Source of the DNA: Cyanophora paradoxa
Lineage: Eukaryota > Glaucocystophyceae > Cyanophorales > Cyanophoraceae
DNA length: 64,000 nt
Assembly: GCA_004431415.1 (NCBI GenBank)
Contig: QPMI01000415.1
Coordinates: forward strand, 124,001 to 188,000
Direction of reading: 5' to 3'
Part shown: positions 49,001 to 64,000 of the stretch, one piece after another
Layout: every line of letters starts with the position of its first letter
Position numbering within the stretch: the stretch's first letter is position 1
Made by a program: the position numbers and the translations under genes
Notes under the pieces: generated by a model
Seen by the model: the letters and a program-made list of their open reading frames with translations, nothing else
The model's database searches: none
What the model was told of the DNA's origin: nothing

Positions 49001-52000
49001 AAAAAAGCTCGCGATCTGGATCAAATTGGGGCGCACGGTGCCGCCGAACTTGCGGGTGATGGTCTCGTTGACCTGCACGAAGTCCTGGAAGAGGCGGGAC
49101 AGGCCCTCCTCGTCCATCCCCATACCCTGCCGGCTCAGGTCAGATCAGATCAGATCAGATCAGATCAGATTAGGGGAGCCCCGGGCTTGAGCCGAGCCGG
49201 GCGTAGCTCATCCTATTAAGCTTCGCCTTAGCTAAGCTATATAGAATACAAATAGAAGCTAAAAGCCGATCCAATTCAGGCGCGGCTCCAGTAAACTTTA
49301 AGCGATTGTTTAGCCAATGGTTCAAGCGGAGCTGAGCGGCGAAGGAAGGGGGAGCGCGCACGGTGTCGGTGACGGAGAAGCGGAGCAGGATGGTGTCGGG
49401 GGGGGGGGCGACGGCGGAGGACACGGAGCGCCGCGCCCCGGCCCGCCTCGAGCTCATGCTCGTCGTGCGGGAGCCGGGCATCGAGATGGACCCCAGGCCG
49501 TGCTGCGCGCGCGCGTCCTTCAGAGAGGGCGTAGGCGCTCTCTCATCGCTCATCGCTCGAGCTCATCGGAGGGCATCGACGGGACGGGCCGGACGCGGGC
49601 GGCGCACCATGATCTCGCAGGCGACGAGGACGTGCCCGCGCTTCGTGAACTTGCACGCGTTGTGCTGCGCGCGGGGCGTGAGGGGCGTGAGTGAGGACGG
49701 AGGCAGGGGCGCCGATGGGCCAGGGACCCAGGACCCCAAGCCCCCCCGCGCGCGGGGCGTGATGGGAGGCGGCGGTGGCGGGGGCGGGGCGCGGGGGCCG
49801 AGGGAGGGGCGCCGGCTCGATCGTTCGTTCGATCGGATGCTTCTGATGGGCGATCGAATATGCGGGCACTCCCAACCCAATTGCAACCCAGCCCTCTCGA
49901 GCCCCCGGATCGCGTACCCCGAGGTTGATGAGGATCTGGCGGACGCGCGTGGGGTCCCCCCGCACGCGCCCCGGCAGCTCCGGCGGCAGGTGGCACACGA
50001 TCTGAGGCGTCTCAGCGGCGGTCCGAGCGAGAATGCTGCGATATGCTCCGATCGGAGGCGATCCGGCGGGGCCGGGCGGACCTCGATGCCCTTGGTGTAG
50101 CAGGCGGGGGCGACGAGCTCGCACACGCCCTCGACGACCTGAAAGGGGAAGGGATCAGATCAGATATCGATCCGTGGGCGACCGGATCAGATTCGATCAG
50201 GCCGACGTCGACTAGACGAGTCAGAAAGATATATCAGCTTATATTAGAGGACACGTAGCCTCGGAGCAGGAAGCGTTTAGTCTGGAAGTTGGCTCGAACT
50301 CGCGGGCGGGCGCGGGCGGGCGCGCGCACGTCGCGGAGGTCGAAAACGATGCTCTCCAGCGTGACCATCCCCGCCTCCAGCTTCGAGATGTCTGCGGGGA
50401 GGAGGAGGAGGAGGGGCCCGTCTTAAGCCGAGGGCCGGGTGGGGGGGGACGGGGGTAGAGGGCTGCACCCAGGAGGTCGTTGACGACGGAGAGGAGCTGC
50501 TCGGAGCACTGCGGCGCGGCGGCGGTGGCGCCGTCGGCGGCGACGTCGGCGTTGGCCGAGGAAGGAGGGAGGAGGGAGGCGGGCGCCGACGGTCGGCGTT
50601 GGCGGCGGGCCGGGGCGGCGCTAAGCGGAGCTATATACAAAAGAGGCGCGCTCCGTCCCCGGAGGAAGGGGGCAAGAGGCGGCGGCCGAAGGGGGGGGGG
50701 GGGGGGGGGGAAGGCCCGGAAGCGCGGCAGAGCTTTCTGCAGAGCTCACCTGGCCGATGATCTGGACGTGGTCGCGCTGCTCGGCGGTCATCTCCGTCTC
50801 CCCCAGCACTTGCGCCATCCCCGTGATCCCTGGCCCCCGCCCCGAAGTCAGGCGAGCGCGGCGAGCGAGCGCGACCCAAGCCGGCGACCCGCCCCGCCCC
50901 GCCCCGCCTCCTCTCCTAGCTATAGACTTCGGTTTCGACTTCGCCCCGCCCCCCGCCCCTCCTCCGATCTGCCCCGCCCCGCCCCGCATCCTCCGCCCCG
51001 CCCCGCCCCGCCCCGCCCCCCGTCCTCCTCACCGTTGAGGGGGGTGCGGACTTCGTGGCAGACGTACGCGATGAGCCGCGCCTTCGCGTCCGCCGCCGCT
51101 GCGTGGGGAGGAAGAGGCGGCTTCAGGCTTGGCGGGGGGCGTGGCGGGGGCGGGGGCAGAGAGCTCTGAAAAGCTGGAGGCATAGGTGCACGTGGGAGCT
51201 CTAGGAGGCCCTAGATGCGCGCGAGGCAGAGGCAGAGGCAGAGGGGGCGGGCTCAAATTCAAGAGGCAGACACGACGGCTCTGGATTTAAACGGCTCTAG
51301 ACTTCGTCGTGGCGTGGGGCGGGGCGGGGCAAGCAAGGCGCGCACCCTTCATCTGGATGGCCCGCACTTTCTCGCTCATGTCCTGCCCGGCGAAGCGTAC
51401 GAAGCGTAAGAAAACGGACCGGACTCCGAAATTGATGAAAGAAGCGAGGGCACCTGCCCAACGAAGATGCCGCCGACGACGGCGCCCGAGGCGTCGCGGC
51501 GGGCGGCGCCGCTGACCATCAGCCGCACGGGGCCGCCGCCCTCCGAGTGCCCGGGCCCCCCCGCCTCCACCTCGTAGTTCTCCACCTCCTCCCCGCCCTC
51601 CAGCACCCTAACAGAAAACGAGAAGCTTAGCTTGGCCTGGCGGCTACGCTTGGCTTGGCTAGCCGCCAGCCTTCGTAAATAGCCTTCGCTTGGCTTCGCT
51701 AGGTTCGCTCTTAAATATAAGCTTGGCGCGGCCTTTTTATAATTAAGCTTTCTCTTTTAAGCTTTCAAGTTTCGTTCTGCGCGGACGGACGGACGGACCC
51801 GCTTATGACCTGCTGGAAGGCCTCGCGGCAGTGCTCGGCGACGAAGGAGGCGAAGGGCCGGCCCCGGGCGTTCTCGCGCGAGCACCCCTGCGAGACGGGC
51901 GGACGAGTCGGATCGAATCCAACAGAACGCGGTGGGGAAAGCTCAGAGGGGCGGGCGCATGCATATGCGCACGGCGATGCGCTCCATGGCGCCGTTCCAC

Positions 52001-55000
52001 TCCTCGACGTTCCCGTCGGCCCCGACGCCCACGATCGGCGCGTTCGAGTGCTGCCGGCCCCGTGATCAGCTGGCGCTCTCAAGCTCGAGCTGAGCCTAAG
52101 CTTGGCGCTTCTTGAAATTTCGCGTGCTAATTATAAGGTTGGGGAGCCATGCAAGAAATCATTGGATGCAAGAAAACGGAGTTTATGTTTATGATTAGCA
52201 TGCGCGTCTTTAAAGCAAACTTCGAAAGCATTTTAACAGCTAGCTCGACATCTCGCAATCCTATATATATATGTGTGTGTGTAGAGCACCTCGAGGAGGT
52301 TGCGCAGGTCGCTCGCGAGGGCCGTCGCCTTGCTCTCGCTCGCCCGCACGCTGCGGGGCGGATTAGGCGAAGACGCGAGCGAGACGGGAGAGTGGAGATC
52401 TAGAGTTCGAATCCGCGCACTTGCTGATGAGGGTTTGCCGCTCGCTCACGTCGCGAATCACGAGCACCTGCGCGAGGCGGCCGCGTCAGCCGGTATTGTC
52501 TGCGGGCTGCTCTTGCCCTTGCTGCTCTCAAGCTCAAGCTCGAGCGGTGCCGGCCGGCAGGGCCTATCAAGCTCGAGTTCAGCACGCACGTGCATGGCCT
52601 CGGCGTCGACAGCGAGGGTGCCGACGGAGATCTCGGCGGGGAAGGAGGCCGCGCCGGCGCCGAGGCGGTGGCACGTGAACTCGCGCGTGTTCGCGCTGCC
52701 GGCCTCCTGCGACCAGACGGAGCCCTCGCCGCGAAGGAAGTCGTCGAACCTGCCGCGGCCGACGACGTCGGCGTCAGAGCGGCGCAGTCGCGTACATCGG
52801 AGCAATGGCCTAAGGTGGCTTAGGTGTGGCGGTAGAGTTAAGGCTAGGCTGTGCCCGGCACGCGTGGCTTGCTTGGACTGGGTGTCCTTCATCAACTCTA
52901 ACCGTCTAATGGCGCCGTCGGAGCCGGGCGGGCGGGCGGGCGGGCGCACCGGCGCCGGACGTCGGCGTCGAAGGGGAGGAAGAGGTCCGCGAAGCTCTGC
53001 ACGCCCGTGATCGAGCCCCGCGCCTTGATCCCGAACAGCTGCCGCGAGAAACGTGTCGGCGTCGGATCCTGGTCCTAGACGTCCGAGCACCCCGACGCAC
53101 GTCGATGGCGCGCGCGTTGAGCTTCGTGACGCGGCCGCAGCTCCCGAGCACCACCACCGCGTCCGTCTGCAAAGGCGCCATGATCAGAGCAAGAAAGAGA
53201 GGAAAGAAGTGAGGGGCGACCGGGCGGGCGGGCGGGGCTCGCACCATTCCCGCCACGATGGAGATCATGGACCGCAGCTTCTCGATGGCGTCGGCGCACA
53301 TGTGCAGCTCCTTGAGCCGGCTCTTCAGCCTCTGGCCCGGTTGCTGGGGGGGGCCATGACGCTTCAGGGCCCAGCGCACGGTCGACCCGGCGTGCTCCGA
53401 CGGGCTCGCGCACCCTGGCCGGCACGCGGAGCGACGAGACGATGTGGACCTCGCGGACGAAGAGGCGGAGCTGGCGGGTGATCTGTGGGGCCGGTGATCG
53501 GAACGAGTTGGTTAGTTGGAGGACGGCCGCGGGGGCACGGCCGCGGGAGCAAAGAAGGTCGGGTCGCGATCGATCGATCGAGGCCTAGGGCGTGCGCTGT
53601 CGAAGGGTGCGGACCTCGACGGACACGAGGACCAGGACGAGGGCCACGATGGAGAAGGAGGCGACGCCGACCCCGACGCTGACCTGCGGATCGAAGGCCA
53701 AAGCGGTTTAGAGTTGGTGAGAACGGACCGAGAACGGACCGGGCGGCAGATCTAGAGCAAGTTGAAGTGAACGAACGGACCTTGGTGCTGACGATCACGA
53801 GGCTCTTGAAGTCGTCGTGCGGGGACGCGACGGCCACCAGGATCTGCGGAGGCGAGCGAGGGCCGCAAGCGCAGCCGTTGAGACACTTCCAATTGCAACA
53901 GCACACGTCAGAACACGAAAGCTCAAGCGAACCGTTAGGGGGCGCCCCGAGTCGGTTCTGGCGTAGAGTGCCGCCGCGTGTCGGACGGGGACCGTCACAG
54001 GGATCGTCCTTTTGAGCGGAAAAATTCAAAGTCAAGCTTGAAGTGGATGGGCCCGCGGGCCACGGCCGGCCGGCCGCGGCGCACCGAGTGGTGTACTGCG
54101 TCCCCTCGAAAGTGAAGTCGCCGCGGGCCACGGGGAGGTTCGTCGTCTGGCCGCGATCGAGTCGGCGTCGAGGAAGACGGACGAGAATAATCGAAGGCCA
54201 CGCACCGGGTCCCGCTCCCAGTTCGACGAACCGGCGGGGAGAGACTCCACGAACGCGCGCACCAGCGGGTTCTGCCGTGCCGAGGCGTCAGGTCCGGTCC
54301 AGAGCCGGCCGGCCACACACGCGCGACGTTAACGCGATCACAGCAACGACTGCCTCGGCCGCGGCGATGTTAACGCGATCACAGCAACGACTGCCTCAGC
54401 CGCGGCGATGTTAAAGCGATCACAGCAACGACTGCCTCAGCCGCGGCGATGTTAAAGCGATCACAGCAACGACTGCCTCAGCCGCGGCGATGTTAAAGCG
54501 ATCACAGCAACGACTGCCTCAGCCGCGGCGATGTTAACGCGATCACAGCAACGACTGCCTCAGCCGCGGCGATGTTAAAGCGATCACAGCAACGACTGCC
54601 TCAGCCGCGGCGATGTTAAAGCGATCACAGCAACGACTGCCTCAGCCGCGGCGATGTTAAAGCGATCACAGCAACGACTGCCTCAGCTGCTGTTAATGCG
54701 GCAGCAGCTGCTGCCTCAGCCGCGGCGCTCACTGTGAAGTTCGCGACTGGGACGAGTGCGTAGGCCGGGTCGTGCGGGGGGCGGGGCCCCCGCGGGTCGC
54801 GGTACGCCACCACGAGCTGCCGCCCGTCCTCACCCACCGCTGCGCCAAAAACCAAACGAAAAGAGATGAAAAAGAACGGATCGGAACGGCGACCGCGGCC
54901 GGGGGCGGCTGGGTTTGCGGACGGACCCGTCACGACGGCGATGCCGTTCGGAGTTACGACGAGGTCCGTCAGGAACTTGTTGAGGCTCACGACGTTCAGC

Positions 55001-57508
55001 GTGATGCTGAAGATGCCTTGCATGTTCGCCCCCGCCGGCCGGTCGAACGGCTTACGCGACTGGAAGAACGGCTGCAGCGAAAAAGCTCGGGTCAAGCGAC
55101 CGACGGGTCTCACTAGCCCGCGAAGAGGGGGTGCTAGCGCAAGCGATCGCGACCCGGGTACCAGAGAGAACGACATTGCGTTCATGTTCGTTGACGTCGA
55201 TGGGTAGACGACCCAGGCCGGCTCCTGCTTCTCCACGACCGCCGTGTAGTACGGGCGCCTCCTGTTTGTGGGGGGCGACGTCGACGTCCGCATCAGCGCT
55301 AGCGCTCGTAATCCAAGCGCCCCTGACGCGTTAGAAAAGCAAGGTCGACACGGCAGACCGGGGGTCGAAGGCCAGGCGCGAAGGCCTCTCCTCGGACGTG
55401 ATCACTGGGCCGGGGCGCTCCGAGCTGTAATCTGCGCGCGGGACGGGTGCGGGGATCGAGTCAAGGACTCGCTTTTATGCCCAACCCATGGATCAAATCC
55501 TAGGCCCCGGGCCAGACGTTCAAATCCTAGGCCCCGGGCCAGACGTTAGCCCACAGTTTTCCGCGCGAGAGCGTCGCACGATTGTACGCAGCGTGAATAA
55601 AGTGGAGGATCATCTTATACGGATGCTAGAATGGAATAGTATAATCGCATAAGAAGCTCACAGTAGAACCAGGAGTCGATGGCCCTGGAGTCGTTCAGGT
55701 TGGGGCCCGTCGCGACCAGGCGGAGGCCCTCGGAGGGGGCCGGGACCGTGCTCCAGAAGGACGGCGTGTCCTCCTGCACGAGAACGTCGACGTCAGAGCA
55801 GAGCAGAGCCGAGCGGAGCGCGCGGGTCGAACGGGAGGCCGCAGCTGCGGAGCGTCTCGGGCGCGCTTTGCACATCTATGCTAATTCCCAGAAGCTTGCA
55901 GGAGACACATCTATTTTGGATGAACGTGCACTATGATATATGCTCATCAAGACGCTGTTATAGTTAAAGAGGGGACGCTCGCCTGTCGCACGACGAAGCC
56001 GAACCCGTTCGGGAGGACCAGTGCCTGCGCATTGGGGGGCGCACGAGCCGGCATTGAACGCCCGCACAGGGAAGAGGGCGGCCGGCGCCGGCGATGCAAA
56101 TGCGAACAAAGGCATACGGACCATAGACGCGATCGAGTTCGTCGTGACTGGCGCGCGCGGGAAGCCGAGGTCAGCGTCAGTCGCCAATTCGATTGGGACC
56201 TGGCCGCGGCCACAACGATCGCGAGGATCATAGGAAGCGGGCGCACGCATCGTGGCCCGCGCGTCGCGCTCGAGAGTCGGGAAGTCCTCGAACTTCAGCG
56301 TCGCCGGCGTGTTGTCCAAGTTGCGCGCCGCCGACCACGCGCACTGCGCATGAGTGCCGGGGCGGTTAATTCTGACCCACGGAGGGAATGGTGGGAAGCC
56401 AAGGCCTAGGACGTGGGGCGCGTACGTGCTCCGCTGCTTGGACCGCCTCCATGAAAACGCGCTTCAGCAGAAGTCAGAGTCTGATTGCAAATGTAGAGCT
56501 TGAGAGGGGCCGGCGCACCAGAACCTCGCTCTGGACGCGGTACCCCACGTGCACGAGCACTGCGATCGAAATCGAGCGCATCGATACCACGATATTAATC
56601 GCGATCAGGCCCTATTCAATTATAGCTAGGTAGCTGTGTATGTTATAATTAGCTATGATCATGCACAGGCGCGGCTAAATTGCGGGGGAAATGAAATGCG
56701 CTATGGGAGTGTGCCGCGTGCAGGCGTGATTGTGGGGAATCGCGCACGCTGGCTGTTGAGGTTCTCAGACATCGCGTCCGCGTTCCAGAAGCTGACCACC
56801 ACGATGGCCACGATGCACCCGATCTGTGTGGGGGCGAGTCATGATCAGCTGCGACGGCAGCCGCCCGCGAGCCCAGGCCAGGCCAGGGCCGATCCGGCAG
56901 GAAATTGAACGGATGGCAGCGAGTTGCAATTGGGGCCGCACCATGATGAGGCAGAGGGCGGGTAGCACGCCCCATCGGAGACTGACGGCCCGCCACTTGC
57001 TCAGCTCCGGTTCGGGTACCGGTGCGGCGCCAGCGCCCCCCTTGCTCGCGCTCGCTGCAGAGGATCCGGATGCTTCGCTGCTCTTCTCATGATCAGAATC
57101 ATGCGCTGCGGGGCTGCTGTGCTGGAGCGCGGGCTGCGCGTCCGGCTGAGCTGCCGGCTGCAACAGCCGCCCGCTAGCGCTAAAGACTGGATCGCGATCG
57201 TCCATCGGGAGATTCCGGGGCGAGGCCCCATGGCCCGGGGCCGCGGCCGGGGGGGGCGGGGAAGCCGCCAGCTTCGGCTCCTCCTCCAGGGAGAACGAGG
57301 AGGCGGCGGCAGAGGGGCTGCGCGACTGCGCCGCCACGTGCACGGGGTCCGCCGGCGTGATCTCCAGAGTTGGCAGGGCTCGCCGCGCGAGAGGATTGAC
57401 GTTCGCCCGCTCCGCCGCGCCCGAGCTCGCGATCGGTGCAAGGGGAACGACGTTGACCACTGAGCGGTCATGCTCGAGCTCGGAGGGTTCGTGAGCATGC
57501 GCCATCAT
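46029..57508 (-). CDS. Transmembrane dCache-PAS hybrid histidine kinase with two receiver domains (multi-exon)
   Basis: Begins at 57508 with a disordered Ser/Pro/Ala-rich N-terminus. TM1 is built across an intron (WGVLPALCLIM joined to IGCIVAIVVVSFWN). Exons from about 56480 to 53780 encode a dCache-type extracellular sensor (FMEAVQAAEHV; LDNTPATLKFEDF; YYTAVVEKQEPAWVVYPST; ANMQGIFSITLNVVSLNKFL; QILVAVASPHDDF). TM2 lies near 53600-53690 (GVGVASFSIVALVLVLVSVEV). PAS-type segments follow (DAVVVLGSCGRVTKLN; NAPIVGVGADGNVEEWN). The H-box is CHEVRTPLN (His codon 51055-51057). HATPase boxes are NACKFT, GMDEEGLSRLFQDFVQ and GLSICKQLAELMGGRI (about 49600-48780). The first receiver has FDVVVVDDAA and GWLGKPV; the second has ILLVEDQ, DMMMPRLDG across an intron, PIVALT and FLRKPI. 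It would autophosphorylate on His and relay to Asp, signalling an external small molecule. Exon edges are partly inferred. Confidence 0.8.
54328..54687. repeat. 41-bp tandem repeat array inside a kinase intron
   Basis: About 8.8 copies of a 41-bp unit (GTTAA[A/C]GCGATCACAG plus CAACGACTGCCTCAGCCGCG and GCGAT). Two variants differ at GTTAAC versus GTTAAA. On the minus strand the array lies in the intron between donor GTGAGC (near 54732) and acceptor CAG (near 54272), between the exons encoding VPVANFT and NPLVRAFVES. A 41-nt unit cannot keep a reading frame, which fits an intron. Confidence 0.85.
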
Positions 57509-59043
57509 GTCGCGCGTGCTGCCGCGGCGCTGCAGGCCTGGGGGCCGGGCCCGATGCTAGACGCTGCTGCTGCTGCAGTGCTGATGCTAGATGGAATCAG
57601 CTACAGGCCTAGGCCTGCAGCACACTTGGGCATCGCCACGCAGCGAGCTTGTTGAAGTTTGAGCCCCCGCGGACGTCCTGCGCATGCGTGCGTGATCATG
57701 AGAAAACCCGCAAGCTAAGCTTGAGCTTGCGGTACGGTGGCCATGGCCATGGGGGCCCGCCAGGCCCGTGCTATGTATGTCCGTAGACGGATCCCGCGGC
57801 TGGAGCGGGACGCACCACAATCGTAGAGCGCGCACGCATGCCGCGGCGGGGGATACGCAGGCTGCAGCTGCGCTGCAGTGGGAAGTTCAGTGGGAACAGC
57901 TGGAGACTGCAGCGCGGGCGGGGGGTGTTCCGAAGTTCGGTTGCTTCGAATCGGCGCGCGAGGCGAGCTTTAATTTGCCCAGCTAAGTTGGTCCGCGCAC
58001 GTTTGCAGCAGCGTTCCCTGCCTAGCTGCCGCGTTCGCCGCGCGCCGGGAGTTCCGAAGTTCCGAAGTTCCGCGCACGAGTACGTGCAGCAGCGCTCCGG
58101 CTCCTGCCTAGCCCACTGGGCCAGCTATAGCTGCCGCGTCCGCCGCGCGCCGGGCCGGGAGTTCCGAGGCCTACTCACTCACTAGACTTCTAGTGACTGA
58201 TGCTCCGCCGCGCGCCTCCGGATCCGCGCAGCGCACTAGTACTGTGGCACTATGGGCAGTCTATGGCGTATACACGCGATGAGACGAAAGACGATCGCTA
58301 TGGCATGGATGCTGGGAAGCCTGGGATTCCTGGGAACAAAACGTTAAAACCCTGTACCCTACTCGGTCGCTTCGAAAAAACGAATGTTTTAGTCACATTC
58401 ACAGAATTTCGAACCAATCACCTGGTCTCTCCAGTCAACCGCTTGACCAAATGTTCGGGCCAACTTCGGGGCCCCGCCGGCACCATATATGCATGATGCA
58501 CCCATATGCATAATATGATTCCATAGTGATATCGATTCTATTCTACCGTTATGATAATAACTTTATAATTTAGTAACAAGATGTCCGCCCGCAGATGTCC
58601 GCCCGCAGATGTCCGCGGGGCGCAGTCCGCGAGAGCTCGGGGCTTGTGCTCTCCAGGACTCAGGGACTTAGTGCAGGATCTTATCCCATTCCCCCTTCTT
58701 CGAATTCCCCGTGAATTGGATTTCTTCCCCCTCGTAATTTCTTGCTCATCATCGATTCGAAATGATACTCATGCTTTTTTTTCCATCAACTTGTTCCTGA
58801 TGCCACATCCCCCCGGGTCCACACCCACCCCTCACGAGCCCCACCCCCTACGCCTCGGGAAAATCTGTGTCGAAGGCCCCACATGCTATGACAGGGCGTA
58901 GGGACTTTGAGAACCTGGGTACGTATACGTATGATTCGATAATCGATATATATCATAGTACTAGTATCATCGACCGTGATGATCGACGTCGACCGCCCGA
59001 GCGATCGCGACTCGCGAGTACAAAAAAATAAACTTTTCTAAAT

Positions 59044-59292
59044 TGCAACGCTCAGAGCGGCGGCCGCCGCCGCGGCCGCGGGCGCCGGGCGGTATACGTA
59101 CCGCCGCCGGGCCGGCGCCGGCCGGCCGCCGGCCGGGCGCGGGGCGCTGCGCCGCCCCGGCCGGGCGCCGGGCGCCGCCGGCGCCGGCCCGGCGGGCCGG
59201 CCCGCCCGGCCGCCGCGCGCGCCGCGCGCGCGGCCCGGGCTGCGCGGCCCGCGGGCCGCGGCGCGGGCCGCCGGGCGGCCGTATACGTACCG
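59044..59292. repeat. GC-only palindromic block bracketed by GTATACGTACCG
   Basis: About 180 bp composed almost entirely of G and C, with many overlapping GGCCGGCGCC-type palindromes. It lies between two direct copies of GTATACGTACCG (59092-59103 and 59281-59292). No coding support. It would form strong secondary structure and could be an assembly trouble spot. Confidence 0.6.
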
Positions 59293-59361
59293 TCACTGGT
59301 CCGTCAGTGGTCCGTCGACGTCACTACCGTGTCACCGACTCACCGTGGCACGGCCCGCACG

Positions 59362-59796
59362 CAGGGTTGTCAAAATTTTACCCCCCCAAAATGGACCACA
59401 AAATTTTGAGGAATACACCGGTCCGGGAACGTTAACGTTCCCGGAATATTCCACCATACAAAATCCTGGAAAATTCTCAATACCGTGCGCTGCGCACAGC
59501 AGACACCCTTTCAAAGCTGCGAAGCACTAAGATAACATCACAACAAGCATTCTGAGAGACAGTATACAGCCTTCTGGAGCTTGGAGACGGAAATGCAAGG
59601 CCCGTGGTGGGGTCAGAAGGGGGGGGAGGGGGCGCAGAAAAGGGATGAAAATGAATACAATTATCATTAAATTATATTCAATTTCCTAAAATTTTCCCCC
59701 TGCAAATTTAAACGGCCGCGGGACGCGAAAATTTTCCCAAAATTTTCTAATATTCCGGGAACGTTCCAGGCTGGAATATTCCGGCTGACAGCCCTG
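59362..59796. mobile_element. Non-autonomous hAT-type MITE (435 bp)
   Basis: Ends are CAGGGTTGTCA and TGACAGCCCTG, imperfect TIRs of the hAT type. The element is flanked by a perfect 8-bp duplication CCCGCACG (59354-59361 and 59797-59804), the length made by hAT transposases. The interior is AT-rich with AAAATTTT boxes and a palindrome GGGAACGTTAACGTTCCC. It has no transposase ORF, so it needs an autonomous relative in the genome. Confidence 0.88.
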
Positions 59797-60063
59797 CCCG
59801 CACGGGCCTCACGGAGTCACGGCCGGCCGTGTACGCATGCACTGTGCAAGTTTCTAAGTTACTACTACTAACTTACTACAAGTTACTAGTAGTGCCGCTA
59901 CTAGACTAGTACTAGTGCGACCCCACGGACGCCGTGACGCGTGCATGTATGGTAGCCCATGGCCACGGGCGACCGCCTGCGATACCCCTCGTACGGAGTC
60001 GTACCCCAAATATATTTTCATACCCCCTCCCCCGCAGATCGGAGTGCACCTCGTCCCAGGCAG

Positions 60064-64000
<3,937 letters not shown>

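Larger units (their letters stand above)
57509..60063. other. Intergenic region upstream of the kinase and downstream of the NSUN2-like gene
   Basis: Contains a duplicated GCCGCGCGCCGGGAGTTCCG block (near 58034 and 58146), a 15-bp GATGTCCGCCCGCAG repeat (58580-58620), the GC-only block at 59044-59280, and the hAT-type MITE at 59362-59796. The 98-codon frame at 58200-58496 has no family features and is not called. Confidence 0.5.

Noticed and set aside
54328-54687. Regular direct repeats resembling a CRISPR array
   Set aside because: Units are adjacent without unique spacers, no cas genes are present, and the array lies in an intron of a eukaryotic gene. It is a minisatellite.
58200-58496. 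98-codon plus-strand frame as a small gene
   Set aside because: No domain, no splice or start context and no homology by eye. It overlaps repeat-rich spacer.

Overview
The window comes from the nuclear genome of a unicellular eukaryote, most likely an alga or a related protist. The evidence is GC-rich protein-coding DNA cut by many short GT-AG introns (donors such as GTGCGY and GTGAGC, one GC-AG intron, one 23-nt exon), a plasma-membrane hybrid histidine kinase, and an NSUN2-type RNA methyltransferase. The exact lineage cannot be fixed from the sequence alone. Set into this GC-rich DNA is a visibly AT-richer, gene-dense, intron-poor block at 4797-31076: a full-length endogenous Polinton-like virus (PLV). 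It has 863-bp terminal inverted repeats (TIRs) and is flanked by a perfect 6-bp target-site duplication (GGCACA).

Host layout. 1-3032 is intergenic and holds repeats: a family of TA-flanked MITE-like copies, a tRNA-derived SINE with a tail fragment of another, and a short tandem repeat. A plus-strand gene starts at about 3090 and ends at 39224. It encodes a signal peptide, kelch-like repeats, fibronectin-III-like modules, one transmembrane (TM) helix and a short basic tail. The virus sits inside one of its coding exons; removing the virus and one TSD copy restores the frame and exon phases. Minus-strand genes follow: a Pro/Gln/Ala-rich type I membrane glycoprotein (43955-40286), a dCache-TM-PAS-HisKA-HATPase-REC-REC hybrid histidine kinase (about 57508-46029), and an NSUN2-like tRNA cytosine-5 methyltransferase cut by the window end (64000 to about 60064). 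Between the last two lies a 435-bp hAT-type MITE with a perfect 8-bp TSD.

Viral layout. Each TIR carries a copy of a double zinc-ribbon gene. Inward from the left come a Dam-like adenine methyltransferase and an S-adenosylmethionine decarboxylase-like protein (plus strand). A minus-strand block follows: tandem DUF5710 protein, retroviral-type integrase (split by a frameshift), a giant PolB-SF1 helicase-HNH fusion, an AT-hook basic protein, two uncharacterised proteins, the packaging ATPase, an HNH-AP2 homing endonuclease, the major capsid protein and a penton/minor capsid protein. A second penton-like paralogue diverges from the first. Next is a patatin phospholipase with a discoidin-like C-terminus (also frameshifted), then a plus-strand run of phage-tail-like adhesins: a TM-anchored fibre, a repeat-rich fibre with an H-type-lectin-like end, a C1q-like protein and a small conserved phage-tail-neighbour protein.

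Working model. The replication module is preceded by a shared motif (TATTTTCTCCGG on the minus strand), and several other genes by a TATAATAG / TTATAGTAA-type motif right at the start codon. Capsid, ATPase, lipase and adhesins form a complete virion programme. The integrase has both a 1-nt-type frameshift and Asn at its third catalytic position, so this copy looks fixed in place, while most other genes are intact. That pattern suggests recent integration.
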